Below, in pieces: positions 34,573 to 44,988 of a stretch of DNA of 64,000 nucleotides. The notes beneath the pieces are model-generated. The model was not told the DNA's origin. It worked only from the letters and a program-made list of their open reading frames with translations, and ran no database searches. Positions within the stretch are counted from its first letter, which is position 1. Every line of letters starts with the position of its first letter. Both the position numbers and the translations under genes were made by a program. Origin of the DNA: Schistocephalus solidus (lineage: Eukaryota; Platyhelminthes; Cestoda; Diphyllobothriidea; Diphyllobothriidae); the NCBI GenBank assembly GCA_017591395.1, contig WEDG01007661.1, positions 62,001 through 126,000 of the forward strand, in the 5' to 3' direction.

Positions 34573-37500
34573 ACCCCCAAAAATGGGCGATGAAGACCTT
34601 AGCATAAACAATTCAAAGGTGTAGTGCGCGTGAGGTGCAGGTTTTGCAGAACATCAACCGTTGTGCTCAACGTAATCTTTGGTCAAGTTGGCTTAGACTT
34701 CGCAATGATAAAAGGAAAGCGGAAAGATGCTAAATATACGCGACTGTATGTCGTAACTATAATAAATTCTGTGCAGGTATTAACTAACGTATAATTCTTA
34801 AAGTCGTTACTTAGAAGACGTCATTTTGCGTGATAATTAATCTATGGATCCCAAGTGCGCCTTCTTGGTACGGCTTTATGACAACTATCATCTATGCGAG
34901 GTCCGAGTTTATCAAGCCTGGTCGGTGTGGGCTGAGTGACTGACAGTTCTACCGTCACACGCGACGTCCTTCACTGTGTACCTCACAGAGTTGGTGCATC
35001 ACCAGTGGCTGGCGAGTGAATTCACTTTCAGTGAGGCGGGCTTGCATAACATTTACCACGTTCGCTCCTTTCTCAACCCTCCGACTCACAGGGCAAAACA
35101 ACGCGCAGAAGACCGAAGACAGGCTCAGGCGTAATGACTGATAAATCTCAACAGCCTGTCTACGCGGACCACACGACCTGGCTCCCAACACGTGTGCCAG
35201 GCTACAATGAAGGTGAGCCCAATAAAACGATGTATCCGGTGATGAATGAACTGGCCACCAGAACAGTGCGCTAACAATTGAAAGAAAACAGTATGTGTGT
35301 AACAGGCACAGGCGGGGCTTGCTACTGGGGGCAGTCACTACGTCCAAGCCAAACACAGGTCATCTCGATCATATCTGGGCATTGGATGAGATCGATGCTC
35401 CTTGCGTTTTCACCACTAGGAGCAAACTCACACTCAAGGCACCGCCGCCTGCGTATGCAGTAGTGATGCGCTTCGATTCCAAAAAAACAAACTACTTGCT
35501 CGTAAAGAGCCACAGGTTTCCCACCACAGTTGAACCATTTGTACGCCCTAGACTTGACACCAGGGCGATATGGAGCATTTTTCAATGCCGGTTCGACCCC
35601 TAGAGCATGGCATCCAACCAGTCGGCACGTTATTCGTTGCCGCTGATGTCGACCTCCCCACACCCACAACCACCCCGGTCCCTCCCCCATAGTGAATCAG
35701 AAGCAGACATAACATACGTCCTCCAGTGGTATATAGTCGAGCGGTGTGCGCGCGCCCGTCTACCGGCTACACTTGCGTGTTTCCGCATACGCTTCGCCAC
35801 ATCGAGCTTTGCTCTTCATCCTACCGCGCCGTCGCCTCCGACGGCGGCGGCTACCGTACCCTGTGCGCATGCAGGCACGCATACATGCCCACCGACATTT
35901 GGTCCGCCTAATCGTCTTTGATCACTGGAATGTGTGCGCGTTTCACACGCAGAAGGACGAAAGTTCATCGATCGGAGGTGGAGGGAGAGTAAGACACACA
36001 GTCGCACCTTGGGTCTGTCTTTCTGTGTGTGCTAGTGGTAGTCAGCCCGTGACGACTGTGACCACCGGTCTGTGGGTGTTTTTAAGAGCGGCGGGTTGAA
36101 GACGAGTCACGCGACTCTTACGCCCGGAGTAAGTTTGCGTGCTCCACCTCGTTCCATCAAATGCACACGTGCGCAGTTGGGCACACGAGAGAACCAGAAG
36201 GCAGAACGGCGGTTTCTTTTATATTTTTTTGCCACGCCTAGATGAACTACAGATCGCACATCTCTCATCCCCCAAGCCGGCGTTGTTGTGGCTGGAGTGG
36301 CCGCTGCCAGCCTTCTGTCAAGTCAACTTGACGGCCGATTGTCAGGACATCAACACGCGAGGTAGTGTCAAAGTGCCCTGCCTTTACAAATGCGCAGGTG
36401 CAGTCAGAAGATCGCGTGACTACCTGGGGATATGAACAACACCTACCGTTATCAAAGCTACGCAGTGCGCGGCCTGAGAAATGAGGTGCGAGGGACTACC
36501 GGAGGGCGACGTTGAAAGCCCATTGGCTGACCTTTCGATAGCTAGGATTGGCGAGAACCAATGGTACATGAGAACCATGGTAAACAGGGCATCTCAGCGT
36601 AAGTCTTTCAGGACTTACAAACATCTCCGTTGGGTTTTTTTTAGAATTTGATCATCGGTGCACGCTCCATCCTATAACTTCTCCCTTTAATCAAAAGGGA
36701 TAAACACCGAGGAACACGATCTTGGAATTTCTCGATAAAAGGGCGATGGGAATACGCAGACCTAGCGGCAGTCGCACAGAAAGAATGTTTGGAATATTTA
36801 TTTTCAAAACATCCTCGGTTCATGTTATCGAGCGTTTAGACAAGACATATTGGTTGGTGTGGGCAATGTATAATCCAAGCGCTCCGCTAAATCCCCATTA
36901 GTTACTGCCGGAAATCTTAGTTCCTCTTCGGAGAAAAATGTTTTTTTGTCTAGTTTTTTTCTTAAAGCAAATTTAAAGCCTGTTATGTCAGTTACTGAGC
37001 CATTCTAGCCGGACCGCTAGGGCATGGAGTGGAACCCCCTATTTTAACCAAAATACGTCTTCGTCAAGAATTTTCCTCTAGGGATTGCACAAGTCTTTCA
37101 CACAGAGGGCAAACGAACAGTGCTCAGAGGGCGAATTTGCCGTTCCTTGGCAAGGATTGGCGTCAGCTTTTATTGTAATTCTGATGCCTTCATTGAAAAG
37201 GGACCTCAATAGGGAATGAACGTGTAGTCCTTTTTTCTGCATGAGGGACGAAATTATGGATTGTAGGGTATTGTTGGTAGTTTCTGCAGTGGAACAGATG
37301 CGCTCTTGAGTCGCCTCCTTAAGTTAGATAAACTTGAGAGTAAACTGCATAGCATTTCGAGCCTTTTCTGTCCACGAAATTTTATAGCACTTTGCACCGC
37401 GATCCGCCTAGTAGACCAAAGTCAGAAGAGGCGGCACAGGAATGTCAGTGGGCTGACACGACCTGCGAGACCCCAAGCTTACGTCTGAGGGCCGGGTTTG

Positions 37501-37848
37501 TTGAGGGTGTTCGCGAGAGGTTGGCAGACACACACTCCGGACACTATTCATTCAAGCCCTCGGTGACGGCGTGGTCCGGAAGTGTAGAATTCCGCTGTCT
37601 GTGCCTGCGCCGCGAGTTACCAGTCCTGTTAGTAAAAGCCCGAGTGCTCTTCCTTAACTTTTTTACCCTTGAAGGCCGTGGGTGGAGCGGTGGGGGCATC
37701 AAACTTCAAAAGAACGACGGCATCCACGCCGTATGAATCACACGCGTGCACTGCATGCGCTTTCCAGCTATTGGCCTACGATGAAGGGGCAGCGGAGGAG
37801 AAATGCGCACGCCCCGAAAACACAGTAAGTGTACCTCTCCTTATTCTC
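34573..37848. other. no recognisable gene; GC-rich patch 34.9-36.2 kb
   Basis: Words such as CACGACCTGGCTCCCA at 35172 also occur in the LINE tail at 5344, so part of 34.9-35.3 kb may be an old LINE-tail fragment. The GC-rich ORFs at 35.3-36.1 kb overlap in several frames and on both strands, as expected from composition. Nothing is recognised in 36.4-37.8 kb. Confidence 0.4.
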
Positions 37849-37849
37849 T

Positions 37850-37900
37850 TCCTCCTCCTCCTCCTCCTCCTCCTCCTCCTCCTCCTCCTCCTCCTCCTCT
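37850..37900. repeat. (CTC)n microsatellite
   Basis: About 16 uninterrupted CTC units. Overlapping polyproline and polyleucine ORFs are artefacts of this tract. Confidence 0.97.
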
Positions 37901-38990
37901 CCTTCATAGCCCTCTTCCTACTCGTATTCCTTTTCATCCCTCGCCTTCTTGCCTATGCGCCACAAGCACACAGTGGCGCCCGTTATTGCCAAACTGTCGT
38001 CGCTCACGCTTCGCCGCACGGCGTCCGTTGTGCTTAATCGGTAGCATGCATGCGTGTTAGTATGTGCCCTCTCAAATAACCTTCGCTACTTTCGGTTTGG
38101 CATTTCTCTCGCATACAAAACCACACAAGCGCCTACTGCAAACAGAAAGGCAGTAGCGCATGTGGACAGGTTGTGTAAGGAGATACTACAGGAACTTGCG
38201 ACCACTATCTCGGTGGGTTACTCCAAACACGTGGAAGGCGTGAACTCCGTCAGGAGCTCAAACAACCCGTGCTATCTACGTTTCTCCTTAATTGGCGACT
38301 GCATTTCCAAATAACGATGACTTTCCTCGTCCTCTGACCACCGGCTCCTGTCCGTCTCTGAGGTATAGACAACATTAGAAAAATGAAAATTTGTTTGCGC
38401 GGGTTCTGCACGGTTGATCCCTAGTGCTCCATTTGCACACTTACGCACACGCAAACCTCCGGATTCCACCACTTAAGCTAATTAAAATAAACGCGGCCTC
38501 CCAAACCGACCTTCCATCAAGCCTTTCTGCGCGTGTGAGTAAATCTCTGCTTCTCGTGCCTACAAGTGCATACCCGATTTGAAAGACAAAATGCGAGATA
38601 GTTCGCGGTTTGGGAAACCTAACACAGAAGAGGCTTTATTTTATTAAAGTGGCCTAAACATAGATGAGTCAAACTGCAATATATTTTTGCTGATCATTTC
38701 GACTCAAGTTGACTGTACCTATCAAAGTGGGCTGGTGTTAGATGCTTTATGCAAAAGAAAATATTGCAATTAACCCGTATCTTCACTAAATAATTTACAT
38801 GAATTGAAAGCAAGGCTCAAGTTTTACTGTTACTGCTGGCAATATTGCTACGAAAACGTTCGAAAAACAAGTCCACGTTCTCTCATAACAGATCTGGAAG
38901 TAAGGTAATATTTAAAAAATAGTACGAGATGTACGAGATGCAAGATGTAAAAGCAGCTACTTAGAATAAACCTCCTTAGTAAACATTGGA
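37901..38990. other. no recognisable gene
   Basis: Mixed, then AT-rich. No motif identified. Confidence 0.5.
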
Positions 38991-38992
38991 AG

Positions 38993-39010
38993 ATATATAT
39001 ATATATATAT
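38993..39010. repeat. (TA)n tract
   Basis: Short dinucleotide run 30 bp before the hammerhead-like motif. Confidence 0.9.
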
Positions 39011-39037
39011 CTGAAAGTCAAGACCAGCAGAACCACA

Positions 39038-39081
39038 GAACTCTGATGATGGAAACGAGGGGGTTTCCGAAACGTCAGTCC
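39038..39081 (+). ncRNA. hammerhead ribozyme-like motif at PLE end (best dispersed copy)
   Basis: Stem I 5' strand GAACT (39038-39042), intact core CTGATGA (39043-39049), a T, six-pair stem II GGAAAC/GTTTCC with a GAGGGG-type loop, then GAA (39069-39071) and ACGT as a loopless two-pair stem III. The GTC cleavage triplet ends at 39076, and the stem I 3' strand AGTCC pairs with one mismatch. The extra T before stem II recurs in related copies. Such a short stem III would need a dimer to be stable. Confidence 0.65.
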
Positions 39082-39142
39082 AAATACATTCCGGTCCATG
39101 AACTCGTCCCTTCTTCTTCGTCTTCTTCGGGGGATGATGAGC

Positions 39143-39146
<4 letters not shown>

Positions 39147-39198
<52 letters not shown>
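39147..39198. repeat. (TA)n microsatellite
   Basis: About 26 uninterrupted TA units, directly before the GIY-YIG coding region. The truncation point of the PLE is inside or at the edge of this tract. Confidence 0.97.
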
Positions 39199-39200
<2 letters not shown>

Positions 39201-39908
39201 ATGGGGATCGGCATCGCCCACCGGCCGGAGTCAACCATTCGACATCTGGTTATGAGGCCTAAGGCCCCCCTGCCCCGAGGTGAAACCACAAACGTCATCT
39301 ATCGGGTTCAATGCAATTCCTGCGCAGTCAACTACATTGGAGAAACCGGGAAACGTCTGCAAACCCGGGTCGGAGAACACATGAGGGCGGTAAGAAGAAT
39401 GGACCCGCTGTCTTTGGTGGCGGACCATTGCGCAGACTCTGGACACACGTTTGCCTTCCAGAATGCTGAAATTCTTGGTCGGGGAAGTGACCGCGTGGCA
39501 AGGGAAACCATCGAGGCTTGGCACACGGGAACAAACCCTCATAAATCGTTGTGTGACGCTTCCTACGGCCTACCAAGCCTCCGGACGCAGCTCAATGATC
39601 GAAAGAGCCAACGTGAACATGGGCCTAACGTGCATCCGAACATGGGTGAGTCCATGGCGGACACGCACGCAATTGCAACACAACCCAGACCCGACGAAGG
39701 AACAGTTATCGCCTCGGCCAGCTCAACCACTTATCCGGCAGGGGCGAATACACACGGAGGTGCGATCGCAACCAAGATTAACAGCCTGGGGCGGCAGCTT
39801 CGGTCGATGAGGGTACTGACGACTACTGCCAACGCGCGAACTCCGGCCCCCGACCAGATTGAGAACCAGTCATCACCGCCCTCCCCCAGTCCACCACGGA
39901 CTCAGTGA
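39201..39908 (+). pseudogene. Penelope-like GIY-YIG endonuclease domain, 5'-truncated ORF
   Basis: A 235-codon open frame ending in TGA at 39906-39908. It opens with GIGIAHRPESTIRHLVMRPK and PLPRGETTNVIYRVQCN, the linker also found in the decayed 15-kb element, then CNSCAVNYIGETGKRLQTR (GIY-YIG with the Cys pair and the conserved Arg) and EHMRAVRRMDPLSLVADHC, SGHTFAFQNAEILGR and RETIEAWH with the late catalytic-type Glu. The remaining ~100 residues are hydrophilic and unrecognised. The RT domain is missing, so the first ATG near the TA tract is probably not a natural start. The domain itself looks undamaged and the copy is the youngest PLE in the window. Confidence 0.85.
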
Positions 39909-40087
39909 ACAGGCAAAGGATGATCGCCAAGAATGAAACACCACCATGCTCATCAAGCAGCAAGATGACTGAGAATCTCCACCCCCAACCCGGCCCCTCC
40001 TCTACGCAAATTCAAAAACCTTAGTAATCCCGTATTAGCCGAAATGTTACCACCTATAAATACTGTGAGGCGCGGTACAAAAATTTA

Positions 40088-40128
40088 CCTCCGACGATGA
40101 AATCTTGTTTGATTTTGAAACTTCAGGA
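40088..40128 (+). ncRNA. hammerhead-like motif at PLE 3' end, one core change
   Basis: Stem I CCT/AGG (40088-40090 with 40125-40127), core CCGACGA (U4 changed to C), stem II GAAATC/GATTTT, then GAAACTTC. It is followed by ACAATAAAACC and a GTGATCGCC word also present after the copies at 46.9 and 59.6 kb. Probably inactive. Confidence 0.5.
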
Positions 40129-40165
40129 CAATAAAACCATGGTTCCCGTGATCGCCTCTTCTTCT

Positions 40166-40182
40166 CATATATATATATATAT
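40166..40182. repeat. (AT)n tract between PLE end and ~354-bp array
   Basis: Short dinucleotide run. The first array monomer starts at its right edge. Confidence 0.9.
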
Positions 40183-40413
40183 GGGGTAAATAATTTCTGA
40201 AATTATTAAGTGCAGGACATGGAGTCATGTGCTTCGGACATGACTTTTTAGGGTCACACCCGAAATTTCAATGAACATTTGGGTCGAAGACAATCAACCA
40301 CTGTGGAATAACCACGTAATGCCCATTCTACAAACAAGTAGTACTACAAGTAGTATGAATCTTATATGGCAAAGACGTTATACCGTACTTCCGACATAGA
40401 TACTAGCTAAAAG

Positions 40414-40485
40414 CCCAGACACGTGTTTCGCCGATGTTTCTGCTGCTGTGTGACACAGCAACGAGGGGTTCGGCTCCTCAGTGGG
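40414..40485 (-). ncRNA. hammerhead ribozyme-like block, array 1 monomer 1 (intact)
   Basis: Read on the minus strand from 40485: CCCA, CTGAGGA, GCCGA...TCGGC, GAA, ACACGTGT, C, TGGG. All core and stem positions are as in array 2. Confidence 0.7.
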
Positions 40486-40765
40486 TCCCCCAGCGTTCTC
40501 TATGCGGTTTCTGGTATATGGACTCCAGAGAATAATCGGGTAAATAATTTCTGAAATTATTAAGTGCAGGACATGGAGTCATGTGCTTCGGACATGACTT
40601 TTTAGGGTCAGACTCGAAATTTCAATGAATATTTTGGCCGAAGTCAATCAACCACTGGAAAAACCACGTAATTCCCATTCTACAAACAAGTAGTACTACA
40701 AGTAGTATTAAATGTATGTGGCAAAGATGGTATATCGTACTCCCGACATAGGTACCAGCTAAAAG

Positions 40766-40837
40766 CCCAGACACGTGTTTCGACGATGTTTCTGCTGCTG
40801 TCAGACGCAGCAACAAGGGGTTCGGCTCCTTAGTGGG
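40766..40837 (-). ncRNA. hammerhead-like block, array 1 monomer 2 (decayed)
   Basis: The core reads CTAAGGA (G5 changed to A), and the closing strand of stem II is TCGTC in place of TCGGC, breaking a pair. Expected inactive. Confidence 0.6.
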
Positions 40838-41119
40838 TCCCCCAGCGTTTCCAATGTGGTTTCTGGTATATGGACACCAGAGAATAATCGAGGAAATAAT
40901 TTATGAAATTATTAAATGCAGGACATGGAATCAGGTGATCCGGACATGACTTTTTAGGGTTAGACCCGAAATTTCAATGAAAATCTGGGTCGAAGTCAAT
41001 CCACCACTGTGTAATAACCACGTAATGCCCATTTTACAGACAAGTAGCGCTAAAAGTAGTATGACTCTTTTATGGGACATATATTATACCGTACTTCCAA
41101 CATAGGTACTAGCTAAAAG

Positions 41120-41191
41120 CCCAGACACGTGTTTTGCCGATGTTTCTGCTGCTGTGTGACGCAGCAACGAGGGGTTCGGCTCCTCAGTGGG
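41120..41191 (-). ncRNA. hammerhead-like block, array 1 monomer 3 (decayed)
   Basis: The CTGAGGA core and the stems are kept, but the GAAA element reads AAAA (G12 changed to A), an essential position. Expected inactive. Confidence 0.6.
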
Positions 41192-41473
41192 TCCCCCAGC
41201 GTTCTCTCTGCGGTTTGTGGTACATGGACTCCAGAGAATAAGCAAGGAAATAATTTCTGAAATTATTAAGTGCAGGACATGGAGTCAGATGATTCGGACA
41301 TGACTTTTTAGGGTCAGACCCGAAATTTCAATGAACCTTTGGGTCGAAGACAATCAACCACTATGGAATAACCACGTAATGCCCATTCTAAAAACAAGTA
41401 GTACTACAAGTAGTATTAAATGTATGTGGCAAAGATGGTATATCGTACTCCCGACATAGGTACCAGCTAAAAG

Positions 41474-41545
41474 CCCAGACACGTGTTTCGCCGATGTTTC
41501 TGCTGCTGCCAGACGCAGCAACAAGGGGTTCGGATCCTCAGTGGG
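41474..41545 (-). ncRNA. hammerhead-like block, array 1 monomer 4 (stem II altered)
   Basis: The core is kept, but stem II begins TCCGA in place of GCCGA, losing the pair next to the core. Confidence 0.6.
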
Positions 41546-41823
41546 TCCCCCAGCGTTCCTTATGCGGTTTCTGGTATATGGACACCAGAGAATAATTGGG
41601 GGAATAATTTATGAAATTATTTAATGAAGGACATGGAATCAGGTGATCCGGACATGACTTTTTAGGGTTAGACCCGAAATTTCAATGAACATCTGGGTTG
41701 AAGACAATCAACCACTGTGTAATAACCACGTAATGCCCATTCTACATACTAGTAGTACTACAAGTAGTATGAAATGTATTTGGCAAAGATGGTATACCAT
41801 ACTCCCGACATAGGTACTAGCTA

Positions 41824-43030
41824 TATATATAGCTGCATAGTCAGACCTGTGCTTTAGCGTAGAGTGGATCCTTTCGGGCGCAACTAAGCCGATCCCTTCA
41901 GGTGCTGCAGTTTGTCTCCTGGTAATTAATAATGAGTTCCGCAGTCATGGAACCAAACACCTCTTCGAAGAACCACCAACCATCACCCATCTCGTGCTTG
42001 CACCTCCTTTCGGTCGACCGACCGAAATTCCAACGACAACGCTACCTCCCCTTCCTTGCCTCTCAGACGTCAGTCTAAGGGGAACTCGAGCGCCGGTCTA
42101 CACGTGTCTGACAGTCCTGCCATCCGCCCCTTTGACCTCGCATCGTACAGCAAACAGCCCCAGTGACCACAGCAAGATCGCCGCGTTGCCATTGTGGCAA
42201 CACGCTCACCGTTACCCACCCACCCTCCCCCTTCAGCCGTGCACGCACCTTGGCGAAGTTCAACAACTATAGGCTAATTGACTACATGAATGCACCTCTT
42301 CCTGTCACCTCACTTCTTAGACGTGCTCGATCCATGTTTTCTACTTCACGCCTCTGCTCCCACTCCACTAGGTTTCCCGTTCGGCAGATGCCTACACAAG
42401 GACGTGCCCAAAAGCACTAGATCCGTACTGTTCATGAAGGAGGTCCTCCAGTTGTACTGACAGAAAAGACCACTGTAGGCACAGTAAGCACAAATTATCA
42501 GTTACTAAGGTCAGCCAAGTTAATCATTAAGCTTGATAACTTAACACGAAATATCGATAAATTACACAAAATCGAGTTGTTAAACTGCACTGTCATATGG
42601 TAGCACCAACTTTCACCTGAGGAAGATATCGTACGCCGCTTACGCCATTCCTGCCAATCGCTTTATACAAATAGTAAATAATGTAATCGTCATTTGGGCA
42701 AACGTGCATTTTGGTTCACCAAAACTCAAGCTTGCTATCCACCTTACAAGATATTGAACTCGTATTGCACTGTAAACTTCATGCAAACTAATTTTCGGAC
42801 TCTGTTTTCTATCGTGTTGGGTACATATGTATGTTTGTGTCGGTTAATGTTAACGCCGAAAAGGAGCCAACAAACGGGACAGTGCATGTTTCAATGGTGT
42901 CATTCAGGAAATCGAGGTGATGCAGGCCAACTAGATCGCTGTGAGCGCGGTACGCTATAAAGCAAGACTCGGCAAAGTCCTTTTTAAAGTTTTCTTTTAG
43001 ATGACAATGTAAACTGTAAAAAGATCGCTA
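41824..43030. other. no recognisable gene
   Basis: A short TATATATA, then mixed sequence. CACCTGAGGAAGATATCG at 42614 resembles the start of the hammerhead-like motif at 43838 but has no GAAA partner. Confidence 0.45.
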
Positions 43031-43035
43031 AGGGT

Positions 43036-43392
43036 GACTTCTATTGCCGTCCAAACAGGACACGTGAAAAAGAACCCCCCAATACAAGTGGTTTTGTGCT
43101 GAACGCGAGGTAAATGAAGGGTAGGATTACGTTTAGGGTAAATGATAAGTTTAGGACTAGGTTTAGGATAAGGGTTACGAATGAGACCAGGGCTAGGGAC
43201 AAAATTATGTTTAGGGTTAGGGTTAGTGTTAGTGTTAACGGAAAGGTTTTGTCTAAGTGTAGCATTATGGCTAGGATTAAGACTATGGTTAAGGTTTGTT
43301 AGGACTAACTTTAGGAATTGGGTCTTTATTACTCCGGCCGGTGTTTCTATTCCCAAGTCCAGTTTAGGGTGCCATATAAGTCATCATTACCA
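43036..43392. mobile_element. MITE-like element, copy with telomere-like interior (43 kb)
   Basis: The left end, TGCCGTCCAAACAGGACACG at 43044, faces an inverted right end, GTTTCTATTCCCAAGTCCAG then TTTAGGG (43343-43372). The interior has TTTAGGGTTAGGGTTAGTG-like runs, so its overlapping ORFs on both strands are artefacts of the hexamer-like pattern. Confidence 0.65.
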
Positions 43393-43837
43393 AGAAACCA
43401 ACAAACTTTAACAATTGGTGACCCTTACAGCAAATATTAAATATACCCCTGTGACCACCTCCTATACGTTCTGCTATAAGGACCCCACTTAAAATTTGCC
43501 TAACATTCGAAACTGATGACACCTACCCTGCGTTCTGTAGGTTTTCAAAAGGATTCAAGTCCTTGCCCCGACAATATTAACATGCTACCTAGATAGTGAG
43601 CATAAGGACGGAGGAGACGATGCAAAGGGTTATAGTATACTCCAGCGTCTCAGAGATGTCGACGAAAATTCCCTCCCAAATAATTCATGAGTGTCCGAGA
43701 ATGCTGTGCAAGGTGGATTCCAAAACGCCCCACATTCTGACAGCTCGACTTTCGTGAATGACTGGTGATGAGATTGAGCCCGGTGGCTAACGCGATCTGA
43801 AGGTAATACCACCTGAGTTCTCTGTTTGGTTTATCTC

Positions 43838-43880
43838 CTGAGGAGGATCCCGTACAAGGTTTCGAAAAGTTGGAGTTCTA
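43838..43880 (+). ncRNA. hammerhead-like motif, weak
   Basis: CTGAGGA (43838-43844), stem II GGATCC/GGTTTC with a wobble and a mismatch, then GAAAAGTTGGAG. No clear GTC triplet; probably an old PLE terminus of another subfamily. Confidence 0.3.
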
Positions 43881-44273
43881 AGCTATTCATAGCCGGAAAT
43901 CACCTCGGTTTCCTTATCTAGTAAACTGTTGGACACTTGCACAGGTTCCAACCTCCGATAGGTAAATGCGCCAGGACCCGCGGACATGGAAACAAGACAA
44001 CCGCTCGGCTTGACGTCACTTCAACAATTTACGGGATGGGGGAGGAGACGGAGAGGTTGAGGCATGCAGCAGGCTGCTCAACACACTTAGACGCCAGCAG
44101 ACAGACCTGTAACCATCTCGTCTGGGGATGAATGCACATGCGCACCCGTCCAGCCGCCTTTCGGCGTAGCCGCTTGCCTGCGCGCGTTATCCACAGTCCG
44201 GTTTTATGCCTAAAATCTGCCTATGAACGGTCTTAACAACACCCCCTTGTTTGGCCAAACAGTTTTGTTGTGG

Positions 44274-44320
44274 CTGAAGAAACGCACTACCGAGAAGCGA
44301 AAACGTTGAATTCCAAGGAA
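44274..44320 (+). ncRNA. hammerhead-like motif of PLE type, degenerate
   Basis: CTGAAGA (44274-44280), then CGC/GCG as a short stem II and GAAAACGTTG. The CTGAAGA...CGAAACGTTG arrangement is familiar from animal PLE ends. An extra A and a short stem make activity unlikely. Confidence 0.35.
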
Positions 44321-44649
44321 GTCCTCAGTTAAAATCGGCACCCGACAGGTTTTTGGGCAATGTGAAGCTGATTGGCTATTGCGAGGTGTTTTCAAAGCTT
44401 CAAGGCTTTCTACGCCTACTCCGCTCTTCCTTGTGGCTATTGTTCGCGGGTTAAAGAACCCGCCCAACAGAAAGTGGCTTGATAACGACTGAGGAATATG
44501 TCCCGACGCGTTGTTGGTGAACAGACTCCGAAAAACAATCGTGAGTCAACTAAATTAGGATTGGCTAATGCAACCGTAGCTCTTAAAATATCTAATTTAT
44601 TCTCAGCAGACACAGTCTGCGAACACAGTTCACACTGCCAAGCCAAAGG

Positions 44650-44988
44650 TAGGGATGCCGTGTGTGGCACGGGAATAGGAATCGTCCTGCCCGCTTAAAA
44701 TAGATAGGGTTACGGTAGATTTCAGAAAGAGCAAATATACCCATTTGTTATAGCTAACAGTTACCTTAACAGAAAAATAAACTATCACCTTAATCTAAAC
44801 CCTAGCCGTACTCTAAACCTAAATCCTACAGTTAACACGATAAAAACCGTAACACTTAGCCTAATCATGACCATAACCCTAACTCTGATCCTAATCGTCA
44901 CCTTAATCCTAAACATAATTTCCTTGGAATTTGGGGCAACACCACATATATATTTCCGTGTACTGTTTGGGCGGTCATAAAAGGCAAG
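44650..44988. mobile_element. MITE-like element, copy with telomere-like interior (44.7 kb)
   Basis: The left part has GGCACGGGAATAGGAATCG at 44666. The right end, TTTCCGTGTACTGTTTGGGC then GGTCAT (44953-44978), is the inverse of the 674-bp left end. The interior is rich in CCCTAA-type words, for example CCATAACCCTAACTC. Confidence 0.65.

Larger units (their letters stand above)
38993..40182 (+). mobile_element. truncated Penelope-like element bracketed by hammerhead motifs and (TA)n tracts
   Basis: Order on the plus strand: (TA)n, hammerhead-like motif (39038-39081), (TTC)n-like spacer, (TA)n (39147-39198), GIY-YIG coding region (39201-39908), non-coding tail, second hammerhead-like motif (40088-40128), AATAAAA and a GATCGCC word, then (AT)n ending at 40182. 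PLEs are known to carry hammerheads in their terminal repeats, so a motif at each end fits a heavily truncated insertion. Confidence 0.65.
40184..41823 (-). repeat. array 1: ~354-bp hammerhead-bearing tandem repeat, diverged
   Basis: Four complete monomers and one partial. Start words (TAAATAATTT or variant) occur at 40187, 40541, 40893, 41247 and about 41601, a period of 352-354. Neighbours differ clearly, while alternate monomers are alike: 2 and 4 share TTAAATGTATGTGGC, 3 and 5 share a GGAATCAGGTGATCCGG block, and 1 and 3 share TATACCGTACTTCC. This suggests a two-monomer higher-order unit. The last monomer stops at 41823, just short of the hammerhead block, at a short TATATATA. The ribozyme sense is the minus strand. 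Confidence 0.95.

Noticed and set aside
35278..36099. Several overlapping 60-130-codon ORFs on both strands
   Set aside because: GC-rich composition suppresses stop codons in all frames; no domain or exon boundary supports any of them.
37803..38060. Polyproline and polyleucine ORFs
   Set aside because: Both simply translate the (CTC)n microsatellite in two frames.
38848..39298. ORFs with long Tyr-Ile runs
   Set aside because: They translate (TA)n microsatellites.
43114..43411. ORFs on both strands with regular Leu/Thr or Arg/Val/Asn patterns
   Set aside because: The regularity comes from degenerate TTAGGG-like repeats within a MITE-like element.
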